A stretch of DNA of 64,000 nt from Nanosynbacter sp900555675 (lineage in GTDB: Bacteria > Patescibacteriota > Saccharimonadia > Saccharimonadales > Saccharimonadaceae), in contig NZ_CP157587.1 of assembly GCF_022828245.2 (NCBI RefSeq), forward strand, positions 496,001 to 560,000. The letters are read 5' to 3'. The position numbers were made by a program, and so were the translations under genes. How positions within the stretch are numbered: position 1 is the stretch's first letter; every line of letters begins with the position of its first letter. This document shows, in pieces, positions 48,183-57,464 of this stretch. The notes beneath the pieces were generated by a model. That model had not been told where the DNA came from. It saw only the letters and a program-made list of their open reading frames with translations, and made no database searches.

Positions 48183-48582
48183 AATTTTCCTCCAAAAAAT
48201 CCTGCAAAATTATGCTAGCAGCCTCCGCATCAATCTCGCCCTTATCTTTAATTTTATTCCCCAATCTCTGCTCAGCCTGCACACTTGTTAAAGATTCGTC
48301 TTGAAAAACAATCTCCGTATCAAGCTCAATGTCTTCAAATTGCTTAACAAATTCTTCTACAAATTCCGTCTGCTTCGTTGGTTCACCGGATTGATTTCGT
48401 GGATAGCCCACTACGATCGTATCGATATCATGCCTCAATACCAGCTCTGTTATTTCCTGGACAATATTTTCATTATTCTCCAACCAACCAAACGGCACGG
48501 CGATCTTCACTTGCGAATCTGCCATAGCCAAACCAATTCGCCGCGATCCAACATCCAGCGCTAAAAAGTTTTTACTTGACAT
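48169..48582 (-). CDS. ruvX: Putative pre-16S rRNA nuclease / Holliday junction resolvase RuvX (YqgF)
   Basis: RNase H-fold protein of 137 residues: LALDVGSRRIGLAMADSQVK at the N-terminus, VVGYPRNQSGEPTKQTEFV (about 58-76) and QDESLTSVQAEQRL with the conserved acidic residues. In E. coli YqgF processes pre-16S rRNA; resolvase activity has also been proposed. It overlaps both neighbours, mltG (14 nt) and the baseplate-J-like gene (11 nt); mltG next to yqgF is a widely conserved pairing. Confidence 0.93.
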   Translation of the reverse strand: MSSKNFLALDVGSRRIGLAMADSQVKIAVPFGWLENNENIVQEITELVLRHDIDTIVVGYPRNQSGEPTKQTEFVEEFVKQFEDIELDTEIVFQDESLTSVQAEQRLGNKIKDKGEIDAEAASIILQDFLEENYENS

Positions 48583-50203
48583 CTTTTATCTTAAACTCGA
48601 CATTAATCTTATTGATATCTTTTGGAACAGATTTAACCCAGAATGGCGAGAATTTAACATCAACATCTTCAACACCTTCGATAGATTCAATAGCAGACTG
48701 AACCTCTCCGTAACTCTTGCCTTTGGCTTGATCCTTTACGTTCGCTTCTTTAATATCTGGACCAACCTTGCCATTCGTAGTTAAGCGCACAGTCTGCGTA
48801 TTATGCGCCTTAGAAAATTGCGAGAACGTAACCTTGTTTACTCCATTGTCATAAATTCTCTGTGACTTCTTACCAGAAATCTCCTCTTTAAGTTTTGCTT
48901 CCACAAAGTTCTTTAGTTCATTCTTGTCAATAGCCAACGCACTGGCGGTAATTGTCGATTTTAGAGTTACAGCTCCAGTCGCTTCGCCGTCTACCGCTAT
49001 ACTTGAATTAGGATCTGATCGATTTTCAACGTAGCTTTCTGTTATAACCGTTGCCGAATCGCCGAATGATGACAACAACTGCTCTTTTAATCCATCAATC
49101 TTCTTTTCACTCAGCTTGCTTTTTGCCGATTCTATATCACTAGCCGTCACAACCGTCGCAGTTTTATCCGTGCCGCCACTAGTAGCAGACCGTAGCGACG
49201 CAGAAATGTCATCAACCGAAATACTCATACTGCCAGTGGCTGCATTATACTGAGCTCCGCCCTCACTGGCGGTAATTACGCCAGAAGCAGAACCCGGGCA
49301 AATATATCCTGGACAATTACGCTGATAAGAACCGCCTGGAACAGTCACAGAAGAATTTAAAGTGTAAGATAACCCACTATTCTTTAAAATTGTACCAGCT
49401 GCAATAGTAACACTATCTGGGGAAACATTCTTAAAAACCACCACTCCGGTCGCCTTTTCTCCGACATTCTTTTTGCCTGTAGCAGAAAATTCAACACTAA
49501 CTTCCTTTGCTAATTCTTTCTTTACAGATTTAATGACATTAGATTTCGCGCTTGTAGTGGCTGTTTCATTCAAGCTGACGGTATCACTGACTGTCACACT
49601 GGTCGTCTTTGCTGAAATAATAACCGTAGCGTGTGGCGCAAACCAAATTGCCCAAACCAAAAATACAACGAAAAGTAATACACTACCGCCTATCAGTAAG
49701 AACTTTTTACGAAATGTATTAAAATCAGGGACCTTCGGTTTTTTAACTATCTTTTTCAGAGAGTCCAACCCCTTAGACTCCTTCTTATTTGCGTCAGCTA
49801 TAACATTATCTACGGCAGAATCTTCATCAGATTTCTTTGATCTTTTCGCGGAATCCGCCATATCTCCAACCGCCAGCTTGCCGCCATCAATCACATCATT
49901 GTCGTCATCAACTTTCAGAACTGGAATCTCCGCAATTTCTGGCTTGCTCTGAAGCGTTTTTGCAATAGGAATTTTCGCCGTTGCCGCCAATCCAGCCAAA
50001 ACCGAATCATTCGTGATTAACACAATTCTCTTATCCGCCGAAGTTGCCGCCCGAGCTAGTAATCGAATATTGACCGCACTCTGTAAAACGCCAATTCTTC
50101 GAGGCGGCACTAACGCAATAATTCGCTCTTTCGACGCCTTAATCTTACTAATTATCGTCGTAATGTCGTCTTCTACATCGATATAAATAACGTCTTTATT
50201 CAT
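48572..50203 (-). CDS. Baseplate J/gp47-like membrane protein
   Basis: 543 residues. The cytoplasmic N-terminal domain (1-90, VIYIDVEDDITTIISKIKAS) has a Rossmann-like strand pattern with VPPRRIGVLQSAVNIRLLAR. An acidic linker, one transmembrane helix (about 167-190) and a large extracytoplasmic beta-rich domain follow, with a Thr/Ser/Val-rich repeat character (GATGAVTLKSTITASALAID). Such proteins are annotated as baseplate J-like in many CPR genomes; the sequence does not look like a phage tail. The conserved position between ftsA and ruvX-mltG suggests a cell-envelope or division role. It starts 1 bp after the ftsA stop. Confidence 0.7.
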   Translation of the reverse strand: MNKDVIYIDVEDDITTIISKIKASKERIIALVPPRRIGVLQSAVNIRLLARAATSADKRIVLITNDSVLAGLAATAKIPIAKTLQSKPEIAEIPVLKVDDDNDVIDGGKLAVGDMADSAKRSKKSDEDSAVDNVIADANKKESKGLDSLKKIVKKPKVPDFNTFRKKFLLIGGSVLLFVVFLVWAIWFAPHATVIISAKTTSVTVSDTVSLNETATTSAKSNVIKSVKKELAKEVSVEFSATGKKNVGEKATGVVVFKNVSPDSVTIAAGTILKNSGLSYTLNSSVTVPGGSYQRNCPGYICPGSASGVITASEGGAQYNAATGSMSISVDDISASLRSATSGGTDKTATVVTASDIESAKSKLSEKKIDGLKEQLLSSFGDSATVITESYVENRSDPNSSIAVDGEATGAVTLKSTITASALAIDKNELKNFVEAKLKEEISGKKSQRIYDNGVNKVTFSQFSKAHNTQTVRLTTNGKVGPDIKEANVKDQAKGKSYGEVQSAIESIEGVEDVDVKFSPFWVKSVPKDINKINVEFKIKDVK

Positions 50204-50204
50204 T

Positions 50205-51467
50205 TTAAATCTTTAACAACCTATTTACTTTTTCAACTAAACTATTACCGTCTTGGCTACCGATAATTGTATCATATCCAACTCGCAACAAGCCCATTGC
50301 GGTTACAAATGTATGATCGCTAATATCTCCAGTTTCATCAATTATCCCTGTAATATCACTTGGATTGATATATTGAACTACTGGCTTCTTAGTAAAAGGC
50401 AGGTCTTCTGGCCAGCGTCGAGTTTTCAGAGCTTCAGTAATTTTCTTTAGGCTCGATCCACCACCACACAGTAAAATCCTATTCGGCAAATAATCGACAT
50501 TATCAAAATCGCTCAGCGCCAGTTCAACGCCTGATAGCCAAACTTCCAAAGTCTTATCGATCGCCGCATCAACTTTTTTCTTTACACTAGGCTTCAAATT
50601 CTCATTATCAATATTCAGCTTCAACTTTTCTGCATCTTTGAAGCTTAAATCCAGGTCAGCCGCAATAGTTCTAGTGAAACTTCGTCCGCCAATACCAAAC
50701 ATCTTTGTACCTTCGACTCCGCCGTCATTAACAACTGCAATATCCGTCGTGCCGCCACCAATATCTGCTAGAATCGCCGTGAAATTGCTATCCGTATCCG
50801 ATCCCAAAACGCTCCTACTCACCGCAAATGGCTCGGCAGCCACAGCCACCAAATCCAGCGCAAGCTCGTCCGCAACCTTCTCCAACGCGCCAATGTGAAC
50901 CATCGGAGCAAACGCCGTGTAAATCTGTACCGCCACATCTCGCCCCTGAAAACTAATCGGGTTCGAAACTTTATAGCCATCAATATGAATACTCACCAGC
51001 GCCGAGTTGACCAATTTCACCTCAACATCTTCATTACCAGTTTCCAGTGCAATTTGAGCCTGAGCCTTTCCTTGAGCTCGCTCCTGAACTTTCTCAATGA
51101 TAAACTCCATCTCAGCAATGTCTAGTGGCTTATTCGGCTGCGGCCTGCGATAGCGAATAGTGTTCGTCACACCTTTGACTAGTTCACCCGCAATGCCAAT
51201 AACGACCCGCTTACCCTGAACACCAGCTTGATCTTCAGCCTCAGACAGAGCCTCCTCGCAATTCGCCACAACCCCAGCAATATCAGCAATCGCACCACTG
51301 TGCATATCGCCCATTTCCTGCTGCTTTCGACCAACGCCAATAATCTTCAGCTCGTCGTCTTTAACTTCAGCAATCAACGCCTTAACCACTTCCGTACCAA
51401 TATCTAAGCTAACCAATAGCTCGCGACTATCTTTGTCAGGCTTCTTCAACATGTCTTTCAATGCCAT
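50205..51467 (-). CDS. ftsA: FtsA-family cell division ATPase
   Basis: Actin-like protein that anchors FtsZ to the membrane. ATPase phosphate loops LVSLDIGTEVVKALIAE and LADIGGGTTDIAVVNDG, an SHS2 (1C) domain between them (about 85-165), the adenosine loop ILLCGGGSSLKKITE, and a short amphipathic C-terminal helix (NSLVEKVNRLLKI). There are 420 residues. ftsZ is not in the window. TATAAT lies 9 nt before the ATG, and it is the first gene of the division/wall operon. PilM is a homologous alternative, but the SHS2 insertion and the C-terminal helix favour FtsA. Confidence 0.88.
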   Translation of the reverse strand: MALKDMLKKPDKDSRELLVSLDIGTEVVKALIAEVKDDELKIIGVGRKQQEMGDMHSGAIADIAGVVANCEEALSEAEDQAGVQGKRVVIGIAGELVKGVTNTIRYRRPQPNKPLDIAEMEFIIEKVQERAQGKAQAQIALETGNEDVEVKLVNSALVSIHIDGYKVSNPISFQGRDVAVQIYTAFAPMVHIGALEKVADELALDLVAVAAEPFAVSRSVLGSDTDSNFTAILADIGGGTTDIAVVNDGGVEGTKMFGIGGRSFTRTIAADLDLSFKDAEKLKLNIDNENLKPSVKKKVDAAIDKTLEVWLSGVELALSDFDNVDYLPNRILLCGGGSSLKKITEALKTRRWPEDLPFTKKPVVQYINPSDITGIIDETGDISDHTFVTAMGLLRVGYDTIIGSQDGNSLVEKVNRLLKI

Positions 51468-51516
51468 ATAAGAAATATTATATAACGCTTGTGATTTTAG
51501 AGCAACAGTTAATTAT

Positions 51517-53400
51517 CTATCTTAAAACAGCCTTGATTCGACGAATTCCAGCCGAACTAGATTCTTCTTTGGTGATTTTGAATCGCTTGCCATCTTCAGC
51601 CAAAACTCCAGTACGCTCGACGTGCGGACCGCCGCAAACTTCGAAGCTGACGACATTATCATCCTTGCCAATAGAATACACCTTAACTTCGTCGCCGTAA
51701 CGCTCACCAAACGCGCCAATTGCACCCATATTTAGCGCCTCGCTCGTTGGATAAACAGCAAAACCAACTGGCAAATCTTCATCAATCCAAGCGTTAACTT
51801 GATCTTCGACCGCCTGTTTTTCTTCTGGCGTCAATTTATCGTGATTAAAATCAAAGCGCAATCGATCGGCGGTAATATTACTTCCGTGTTGCTGTAAATC
51901 TGGCGCATTCAAAACCTTGCGTAACGCCGCACCCAACAGATGCGTCGCCGTGTGATATTTCAGATGAATAGAGTCATGACCTTCCAAGCCACCGCTAAAT
52001 TGCCCCTTGCGAGCCGTCTTAGAGCGCTGTCGCTGCTCATTCATTTTCGCGGTAAATTCCTCGCGCCAATTGTCCGAAAGCTTAATTCCTTGTTTATATG
52101 CCTCTTCCGTGCTGAGTTCAACTGGGAAACCGAAAGTGTCGTACAAAGTAAACAATTCTTCACCGGTCAAGCCATCGTCAATGTAGCGCTGCATTTGTCG
52201 CAAACCTTTTCTCAAAGTCTGTCGAAAAGCTTTCTCTTCCTTAACAAGGACGGCAATTATATTATCGCGATTATTCTTTACCTCTGGAAAATCGGCTTCA
52301 TACAAATCAGCAATCGTCGGCACAACTTCTTGTAGGAAATTCTGCTCGATTCCCAAATCAAAACTATAGCGAATTGCCCGACGGAGCAGACGACGCATCA
52401 CATAGCCCTGTTCTTTATTGCTTGGCACGCACCCATCAACCGCCATAAACGTCGCAGCCCTCAAATGATCAGCAATCACTCGCATACTTTCGGTATGTGA
52501 AGCATAATCTTTGCCACTCAGATCTTGCAGTTTTTCAATAATCGGCCAAAGCAAACTAATCTTAAAGACGTCAGGATCATTATTTGCTGCAGCCGCGATT
52601 CGCTCAAGTCCAGATCCATGATCAATATTTGGCTTATCGAGTGGTTCAAATTGCCCCTCAGCAACTTTTTTGTACGCCATAAATACGTTATTACCAATCT
52701 CCATAAATCGACCACAATCACAGTTCGGATGACAATTTTCACCAAATTTTGGGTCGTGCTCAATGAAATCAAACTCATAAAACATCTCGCTATCCGGACC
52801 ACACGGATCGCCAACCGGAGTAGTTTCTGGACCGCCATTGCGACTCCACCAGTTTTTACTGCCGTCATAAAAGAAAATTCTTTCACCTGGATTTACACCA
52901 CGCGCCGCTCCCTGCTCTTCACTGCCGATATCCGCCATTTTTGCATCGATGCCCTTTTCTGCAAACTTTTTCTGCCACAATTTAGCCGCTTCAACATCTT
53001 TCTCAATATTATATTCCGGCGCACCAATAAAACACGTTACATACAATCTCTGCGGATCAAGACCAATTTCCTCGGTCAAAAACGTCCACATCCAGCCAAT
53101 TTGCTCTTCCTTAAAATAGTCGCCCAAACTCCAGTTTCCAAGCATCTCAAAAAACGTTGTATGACGATTGTCGCCAATGTCGTCGATGTCCTGCGCTCGC
53201 AAACACGTTTGAGAATCGGCAATTCTCTTACCTTCGGGGTGTGTCTCACCAAGCAAGTACGGAATCATCGGCTGCATTCCGGCGCCTGTAAATAAAGTCG
53301 TCGGGTCATTAGTTAAAATCAACGGCGCACGCTCAACGACGGCGTGACCTTGTTTTTTATAAAATTCAAGATATTTACTACGTATTTTTTGGGCATTCAT
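51517..53400 (-). CDS. alaS: Alanine-tRNA ligase, short form lacking the C-Ala domain
   Basis: 627 residues against the usual 850-900. The catalytic core (1-440) begins with the family start and has GMQPMIPYLLG, DDIGDNRHTTFFEMLGNWS and GLERIA. The editing domain has HTATHLLGAAL and the Cys/His in EVCGGPHVERTG. It stops at the SAD domain (ITKEESSSAGIRRIKA), so the DHHA1/C-Ala oligomerisation domain is absent. Such reduced AlaRS occur in CPR and some organelles. The start at 53400 has TATAAT 7 nt upstream (53408-53413). Confidence 0.95.
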   Translation of the reverse strand: MNAQKIRSKYLEFYKKQGHAVVERAPLILTNDPTTLFTGAGMQPMIPYLLGETHPEGKRIADSQTCLRAQDIDDIGDNRHTTFFEMLGNWSLGDYFKEEQIGWMWTFLTEEIGLDPQRLYVTCFIGAPEYNIEKDVEAAKLWQKKFAEKGIDAKMADIGSEEQGAARGVNPGERIFFYDGSKNWWSRNGGPETTPVGDPCGPDSEMFYEFDFIEHDPKFGENCHPNCDCGRFMEIGNNVFMAYKKVAEGQFEPLDKPNIDHGSGLERIAAAANNDPDVFKISLLWPIIEKLQDLSGKDYASHTESMRVIADHLRAATFMAVDGCVPSNKEQGYVMRRLLRRAIRYSFDLGIEQNFLQEVVPTIADLYEADFPEVKNNRDNIIAVLVKEEKAFRQTLRKGLRQMQRYIDDGLTGEELFTLYDTFGFPVELSTEEAYKQGIKLSDNWREEFTAKMNEQRQRSKTARKGQFSGGLEGHDSIHLKYHTATHLLGAALRKVLNAPDLQQHGSNITADRLRFDFNHDKLTPEEKQAVEDQVNAWIDEDLPVGFAVYPTSEALNMGAIGAFGERYGDEVKVYSIGKDDNVVSFEVCGGPHVERTGVLAEDGKRFKITKEESSSAGIRRIKAVLR

Positions 53401-53422
53401 GAGTGTTATTATACCATAAAAT

Positions 53423-53445
53423 AACCCCACCTTACAGATGGGGTT
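53423..53445 (-). terminator. Terminator of rpsP
   Basis: The stem AACCCCA/TGGGGTT with a 9-nt loop, then ATTTTAT on the minus strand. It separates rpsP from the alaS promoter. Confidence 0.72.
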
Positions 53446-53473
53446 TATGGGTCAAATCGCCAATCTTAACAGA

Positions 53474-53821
53474 TTATTCAGCTACTTCTTCAGCTGGCTC
53501 TTCTTTTGGTTGATTCTTGCGAAGCTTTTCTGGATTGCGGATGGCTTTGTGCTTGTCAGCTGAGACTTCCTTAACCCACTTTGGCAATTTAACGCCAGCT
53601 TCTTTCAATAATTTAACTACGCGTGGTGTTGGCTGTGCGCCATTGTCCAAATATTTCTGAGCCAACTCAACTTGGATATTTGATTCTTTAATGTGTGGAT
53701 TGTAGCTACCTACATAAGCGACTACACGACCGCTTGATGGATGACGATGTGCTTCTTGTACCGCCAAGCGATATACTGGATAACCTTTGCGACCCAAACG
53801 TTGCAAACGAATTGCTAGCAT
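53474..53821 (-). CDS. rpsP: Ribosomal protein bS16
   Basis: 115 residues of the small-subunit protein. The core (about 1-85) begins MLAIRLQRLGRKGYPVYRLA and has HPSSGRVVAYVGSYNPH; a C-terminal tail of basic then acidic residues (QPKEEPAEEVAE) extends it beyond the usual 80-90. It is monocistronic with a Shine-Dalgarno (AGGAAGA). It is not coupled to trmD. Confidence 0.96.
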   Translation of the reverse strand: MLAIRLQRLGRKGYPVYRLAVQEAHRHPSSGRVVAYVGSYNPHIKESNIQVELAQKYLDNGAQPTPRVVKLLKEAGVKLPKWVKEVSADKHKAIRNPEKLRKNQPKEEPAEEVAE

Positions 53822-53897
53822 AAAATTAATTCTTCCTTTAACTCTACGTTTTATTATTCCTTACTTTAGAACAGTTTACACTATTTTTCCTATAACG

Positions 53898-54950
53898 TCA
53901 ATCTGTTTTCACGATTCCGCCACCCAAACATTCATCGCCGTCATATATTACCGCAGATTGACCCGCGGCTACGGCACGCTCCGAAGCAGAAAGACGCACA
54001 ATATCTCCGTCAATTTTCGCATCAAATAAAGCGCCTCGATGACGCAACCGAACTTGCACATCCTTATCTTTATGCGGCGCTTGATTAATCCAATGAATAT
54101 CCGCCAGCCTAAGTTCTTTTCGCCACAAACTTTCATTATCAATTGAGCGCGACACGTAAACCTCATTTTTCTCCATATCCTTGCCCACAACATAATAAGG
54201 TAATCCGCCACCAACATTCAGCCCGTGACGCTGACCAAGCGTATAAAAAATTGCGCCGTCATGCTTACCAACGACAGATCCCGTCTGCTGATCAATGATA
54301 TTTCCTGGCGCAGTTTTAACATATTCCGACAAAAACTCGCGAATTCCAACTTGCCCAACAAAACAAATTCCCATCGATTCCTTTTTACTAGCCGTCCACA
54401 AACCGCGCTCTTTCGCCATTTCGCGAACTTCCGCCTTAGTAAAATCACCCAACGGAAATATGGTTTTTGACAAAGCTTCCGAAGTCACTCGATATAAGAA
54501 GTAGGTTTGGTCTTTATTATCATCACGGGCGCGTAACAATTTGGCTGACGAAGACGATTCATGAGCAACACGCGCATAATGCCCTGTCGCGATATAATCC
54601 GCTCCAGCCGCCAACGAAACCTCCAAAAATATCTTAAACTTCACTTCTTGATTACACATAATATCTGGGTTTGGCGTGCGACCCGCTTGATATTCACGAA
54701 TCATATAATCGACAACGTTTTGCTTATATTCTTTCTGGAAATCAAAAACTCGAAAATCAATACCCAAACCAACCGCCACACGCTTAGCGTCAGCAACATC
54801 TTCCGCCCACGGACAATGCATTCCAGGAAGATCTTCAGACCAGTTTTTCATATAAACACCCGTTACATCGTAACCCTGCTCAACTAAAAGTGCCGCGGCC
54901 ACAGAGGAATCTACACCGCCCGACATTCCAACAAAAACTTTCTTGCTCAT
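53898..54950 (-). CDS. mnmA: tRNA-specific 2-thiouridylase MnmA
   Basis: ATP-dependent thiolation of U34 in tRNA-Lys, Glu and Gln. PP-loop GMSGGVDSSVAAALLVEQGY at the N-terminus; catalytic cysteines in CNQEVKFK (near 100) and GICFVGQ (near 194). The C-terminal beta-barrel and DGECLGGG-like YDGDECLGGGIV are present. There are 350 residues. The start overlaps the stop of the preceding gene by ATGA. The nifS-type desulfurase two genes upstream in the same operon supplies sulfur. Confidence 0.96.
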   Translation of the reverse strand: MSKKVFVGMSGGVDSSVAAALLVEQGYDVTGVYMKNWSEDLPGMHCPWAEDVADAKRVAVGLGIDFRVFDFQKEYKQNVVDYMIREYQAGRTPNPDIMCNQEVKFKIFLEVSLAAGADYIATGHYARVAHESSSSAKLLRARDDNKDQTYFLYRVTSEALSKTIFPLGDFTKAEVREMAKERGLWTASKKESMGICFVGQVGIREFLSEYVKTAPGNIIDQQTGSVVGKHDGAIFYTLGQRHGLNVGGGLPYYVVGKDMEKNEVYVSRSIDNESLWRKELRLADIHWINQAPHKDKDVQVRLRHRGALFDAKIDGDIVRLSASERAVAAGQSAVIYDGDECLGGGIVKTD

Positions 54951-55543
54951 CTGGACAACCCCAGGGCGAATAGCCCAATTCTCATTAATTCACCCATTGC
55001 CAACCACCAGCCCCACGGCGTTAACCACCACCACGAACTCCAGTTTTTATCAGAAGCGACAGGATGACTTCGAATCTTCACGTCGTTAAATTGTGCTGAA
55101 AATTCGAGTTGCGCCCGACGCATATGGTATCCACTTGTCACCAAAATCACATCTTCAATTTTTCGCGAATCGACAATTTTCTTCACCTCGGTGGCGTTTT
55201 GTCTGGTTGTCTCGGAAGATTCGTCCATAACAATAGCTTTCTCAGGAACGCCGCTATTAATCGCTCGCTGGTACATAGCCTTAGCGTTAGATGGACCAGT
55301 TTTATCAGCCGCCGCACCCGACACAACGATCAACGGTGCCCAACCTTCTTTATACAGTTTAATAGCCTCGTCGGTTCGCGCATTCGTATCGCCACCGCTG
55401 ACAACAACTATTGCATCGGCCTTACGGCAATCGCCCTCACCCACACTTTGGCATTTTCCCAAATCATTCGGCGACAAATATGCGCTAAGCCCAAAAATCA
55501 CCAAAGCAGCAAAAATCATCAAGCCAACTAGTTTATGAATCAT
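54947..55543 (-). CDS. DUF218 / YdcF-ElyC family protein
   Basis: 198 residues: signal-anchor helix (about 4-22), then the DUF218 domain: DAIVVVSGGDTNARTDEAIK, GWAPLIVVSGAAADKTG, ETTRQNATEVKKIVD and VILVTSGYHMRRAQLEF. In E. coli ElyC and SanA act in envelope integrity; the fold suggests a SAM- or nucleotide-binding enzyme. The C-terminal Trp-rich tail (NWSSWWWLTPWGWW) is typical. It overlaps both neighbours by ATGA, so it is translated with nifS and mnmA, although their thiolation role does not obviously involve it. Confidence 0.86.
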   Translation of the reverse strand: MIHKLVGLMIFAALVIFGLSAYLSPNDLGKCQSVGEGDCRKADAIVVVSGGDTNARTDEAIKLYKEGWAPLIVVSGAAADKTGPSNAKAMYQRAINSGVPEKAIVMDESSETTRQNATEVKKIVDSRKIEDVILVTSGYHMRRAQLEFSAQFNDVKIRSHPVASDKNWSSWWWLTPWGWWLAMGELMRIGLFALGLSR

Positions 55544-56697
55544 CGACGAGTCCTCTTCATTTCCGCTTGCACAGTCTCAATGATAAATTCGCCAGCTCGC
55601 TTTATATTCTCATCATTATTCAACTTACCTAAGGTAAGCCTTAGACTTCCGTCAATTTCTACTTCACTCAGACCAACACTCGCCAGTACATGAGAACGCG
55701 TCCCGGAATTAGCCGCGCAAGCACTCCCCGTAGCCACTAAAACCCCGCGAGATTCTAATAAAAACACCAATCTTTCAGCATCAATTCCAGAAAATGATAT
55801 ATTCAAAAAACTCACCAAACTTTTTTTCATATCTGATGATATCAACATATCAGGAAAAACTTGCTTCAAATCTTTTACCAAATTTTCTCGTAGTTTTCGC
55901 AGTCGCTTCACTTCGGCAGAACGTCGTTTTTGTGCCAATTCCAAAGCAGTCGCAAAGCCAACCACCCCAGCAACGTTTTCAGTTCCACTGCGCAACCCTA
56001 ATTCTTGACCGCCACCAAAAATATTAGCTTTCAGCGTAACGCCGGGCCGCATCCACAGTAAACCAACCTGCTTTGGACCGTAAACTTTCGCCGCAGATAA
56101 TGTCAATAAATCAACGCCCAGCCTTTTAATCTTCACGTCAATTAAAGCCGCCGCCTGCGAAGCATCTGTATGGAAAATCAACGGTAAAGATTCGCCATTT
56201 TCTTGGCGCCTAAGTCGCTCGGCTTTTACAATTTCCGCAATTTCTTCAATTGGCTGAATGTAGCCCAGCTCATGATTCACCAGCGCAACACTAACAAATC
56301 CAACATCTGGCGTTAACATTTTTTTAACCGTGTTCGGTTCTATTCGTCCATTTTTCATTGGCAGGATTAGCTTCACTTCCGAACGCGCTTTCGCGGAATT
56401 AATCACCGAGTCATGCTCAATTGCCGAAATTAAACTTACGCCATTTGCTGCATTGAAAGCCAAATTGACAGACTCAGTTGCTCCAGCTGTCATTATCAAT
56501 TCATCAGCCATCACACCCAAACAGCGCGCCAGCCGAGCCTTCGCGTCTTGATATTCACGCTTTGTGAATATTGCCGGAGCGTACGGACTAGACGGATTGA
56601 AAAACTTTTCAGAAAAATATGGTAACATCGCCTCAATCACCAACGGATCCATTGGCGTAGCAGCAGCATGATCAAGATAGATATAGTCTTTATTCAC
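55540..56697 (-). CDS. Cysteine desulfurase (NifS/IscS type)
   Basis: PLP enzyme that mobilises sulfur from cysteine. DHAAATPMDP at the N-terminus, PLP-binding HTDASQAAA, the Schiff-base Lys in LSAAKVYGPKQVG (usual His before the Lys replaced by Ala) and the persulfide Cys in VATGSACAANSGTRSH. There are 385 residues. The start codon is GTG at 56697, exactly 6 nt after TATAAT (56704-56709). Co-transcribed with mnmA, for which it is probably the sulfur donor; no iscU or suf genes are nearby. Confidence 0.93.
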   Translation of the reverse strand: MNKDYIYLDHAAATPMDPLVIEAMLPYFSEKFFNPSSPYAPAIFTKREYQDAKARLARCLGVMADELIMTAGATESVNLAFNAANGVSLISAIEHDSVINSAKARSEVKLILPMKNGRIEPNTVKKMLTPDVGFVSVALVNHELGYIQPIEEIAEIVKAERLRRQENGESLPLIFHTDASQAAALIDVKIKRLGVDLLTLSAAKVYGPKQVGLLWMRPGVTLKANIFGGGQELGLRSGTENVAGVVGFATALELAQKRRSAEVKRLRKLRENLVKDLKQVFPDMLISSDMKKSLVSFLNISFSGIDAERLVFLLESRGVLVATGSACAANSGTRSHVLASVGLSEVEIDGSLRLTLGKLNNDENIKRAGEFIIETVQAEMKRTRR

Positions 56698-56703
56698 TTT
56701 TTT

Positions 56704-56709
56704 ATTATA
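56704..56709 (-). promoter_or_regulatory. Leaderless promoter of the nifS-ydcF-mnmA operon
   Basis: TATAAT 6 nt before a GTG start, an example of leaderless spacing with a non-ATG codon. It abuts the stop of the upstream gene (56710). Confidence 0.55.
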
Positions 56710-57147
56710 TCAAAGCGGCCGACCGGTTTGCGGATCTTTCTTATATAATTGCCGAGAAACTCGTTCGTAATATTCCTTAGTTGCCAAGACAAAATTCTGA
56801 AGTTCGTCGCCCTCCAAGTAACTATAGCGATAATTCGGCTGAATCTTCAAAATTCCCTTTGGTTGCACTTCATAACGTGTCGTCAATTCTTGCCGGCCAC
56901 CCTTACCATCAGCAACTTCTTCGTACCAAATCCAGGTATCTTTATCTAAATTAAAAAATTCTCGTCGCGCAACATACGCCGGCTTCTCGCCAAAAATTGT
57001 TGCGCCAATTTCACTCTCCAATTGGATTAGCTCGCGCTCGGTAAATTTCTTTAATGGACGATCTTTTTTACGGAATTTCAATAAAGACACCGCGTCGCTA
57101 TCATCAGCAAAAACCAAACTTCGTACTTTTTTCAAAAACTTAGTCAC
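56710..57147 (-). CDS. Unknown soluble protein
   Basis: 145 residues, mixed alpha/beta, no signal or membrane segment. A conserved-looking middle part has TIFGEKPAYVARREFFNLD, then KDTWIWYEEVADGKGGRQEL and a Tyr-rich tail (YRYSYLEGDELQNFVLATKE). No family recognised. GTG start overlapping the preceding stop (GTGA), so translationally coupled to the 57144 gene. Confidence 0.62.
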   Translation of the reverse strand: MTKFLKKVRSLVFADDSDAVSLLKFRKKDRPLKKFTERELIQLESEIGATIFGEKPAYVARREFFNLDKDTWIWYEEVADGKGGRQELTTRYEVQPKGILKIQPNYRYSYLEGDELQNFVLATKEYYERVSRQLYKKDPQTGRPL

Positions 57148-57464
57148 CTACAACTCCCCTCTGTTTTGTATTCACGTAAGCGTTGAAGTGAAATACCAAT
57201 TGTCTGCACGGTTTTAAGCGGATTGTTTTTAATATAATCAAGTCTTTTTTCATAACCGCCAAGTGCTTGATTACAAAAATCAACCGCCTCGTTATTAGGG
57301 ATATTCGCTACGTCAAACGCAGTCTTCCCCAATTCAGGGTTCACCTTAGAATTATCGCGTTGCTCGGCATCAGAAAGAATCGCGGCAAGTTCTTCGCGGG
57401 TGGCCTCTAATTCAAGTGTTTCTGTAACACATTTCGGCGTACTATTCATTTTCTCCACTTTCAA
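57144..57464 (-). CDS. Unknown small protein
   Basis: 106 residues, mostly helical and acidic (LELEATREELAAILSDAEQR), with a conserved-looking KNNPLKTVQTIGISLQRLRE at the C-terminus and three cysteines. The start is uncertain: a TTG at 57464 overlapping the tatD stop, or ATG at 57449. It lies between tatD and the 56710 gene in one unit. Function unknown. Confidence 0.58.
   Translation of the reverse strand: MKVEKMNSTPKCVTETLELEATREELAAILSDAEQRDNSKVNPELGKTAFDVANIPNNEAVDFCNQALGGYEKRLDYIKNNPLKTVQTIGISLQRLREYKTEGSCR

Noticed and set aside
48572..50203. Baseplate J-like protein as sign of a prophage
   Set aside because: No other tail, capsid or terminase genes are nearby; it is locked into a division/cell-wall operon with overlapping genes.
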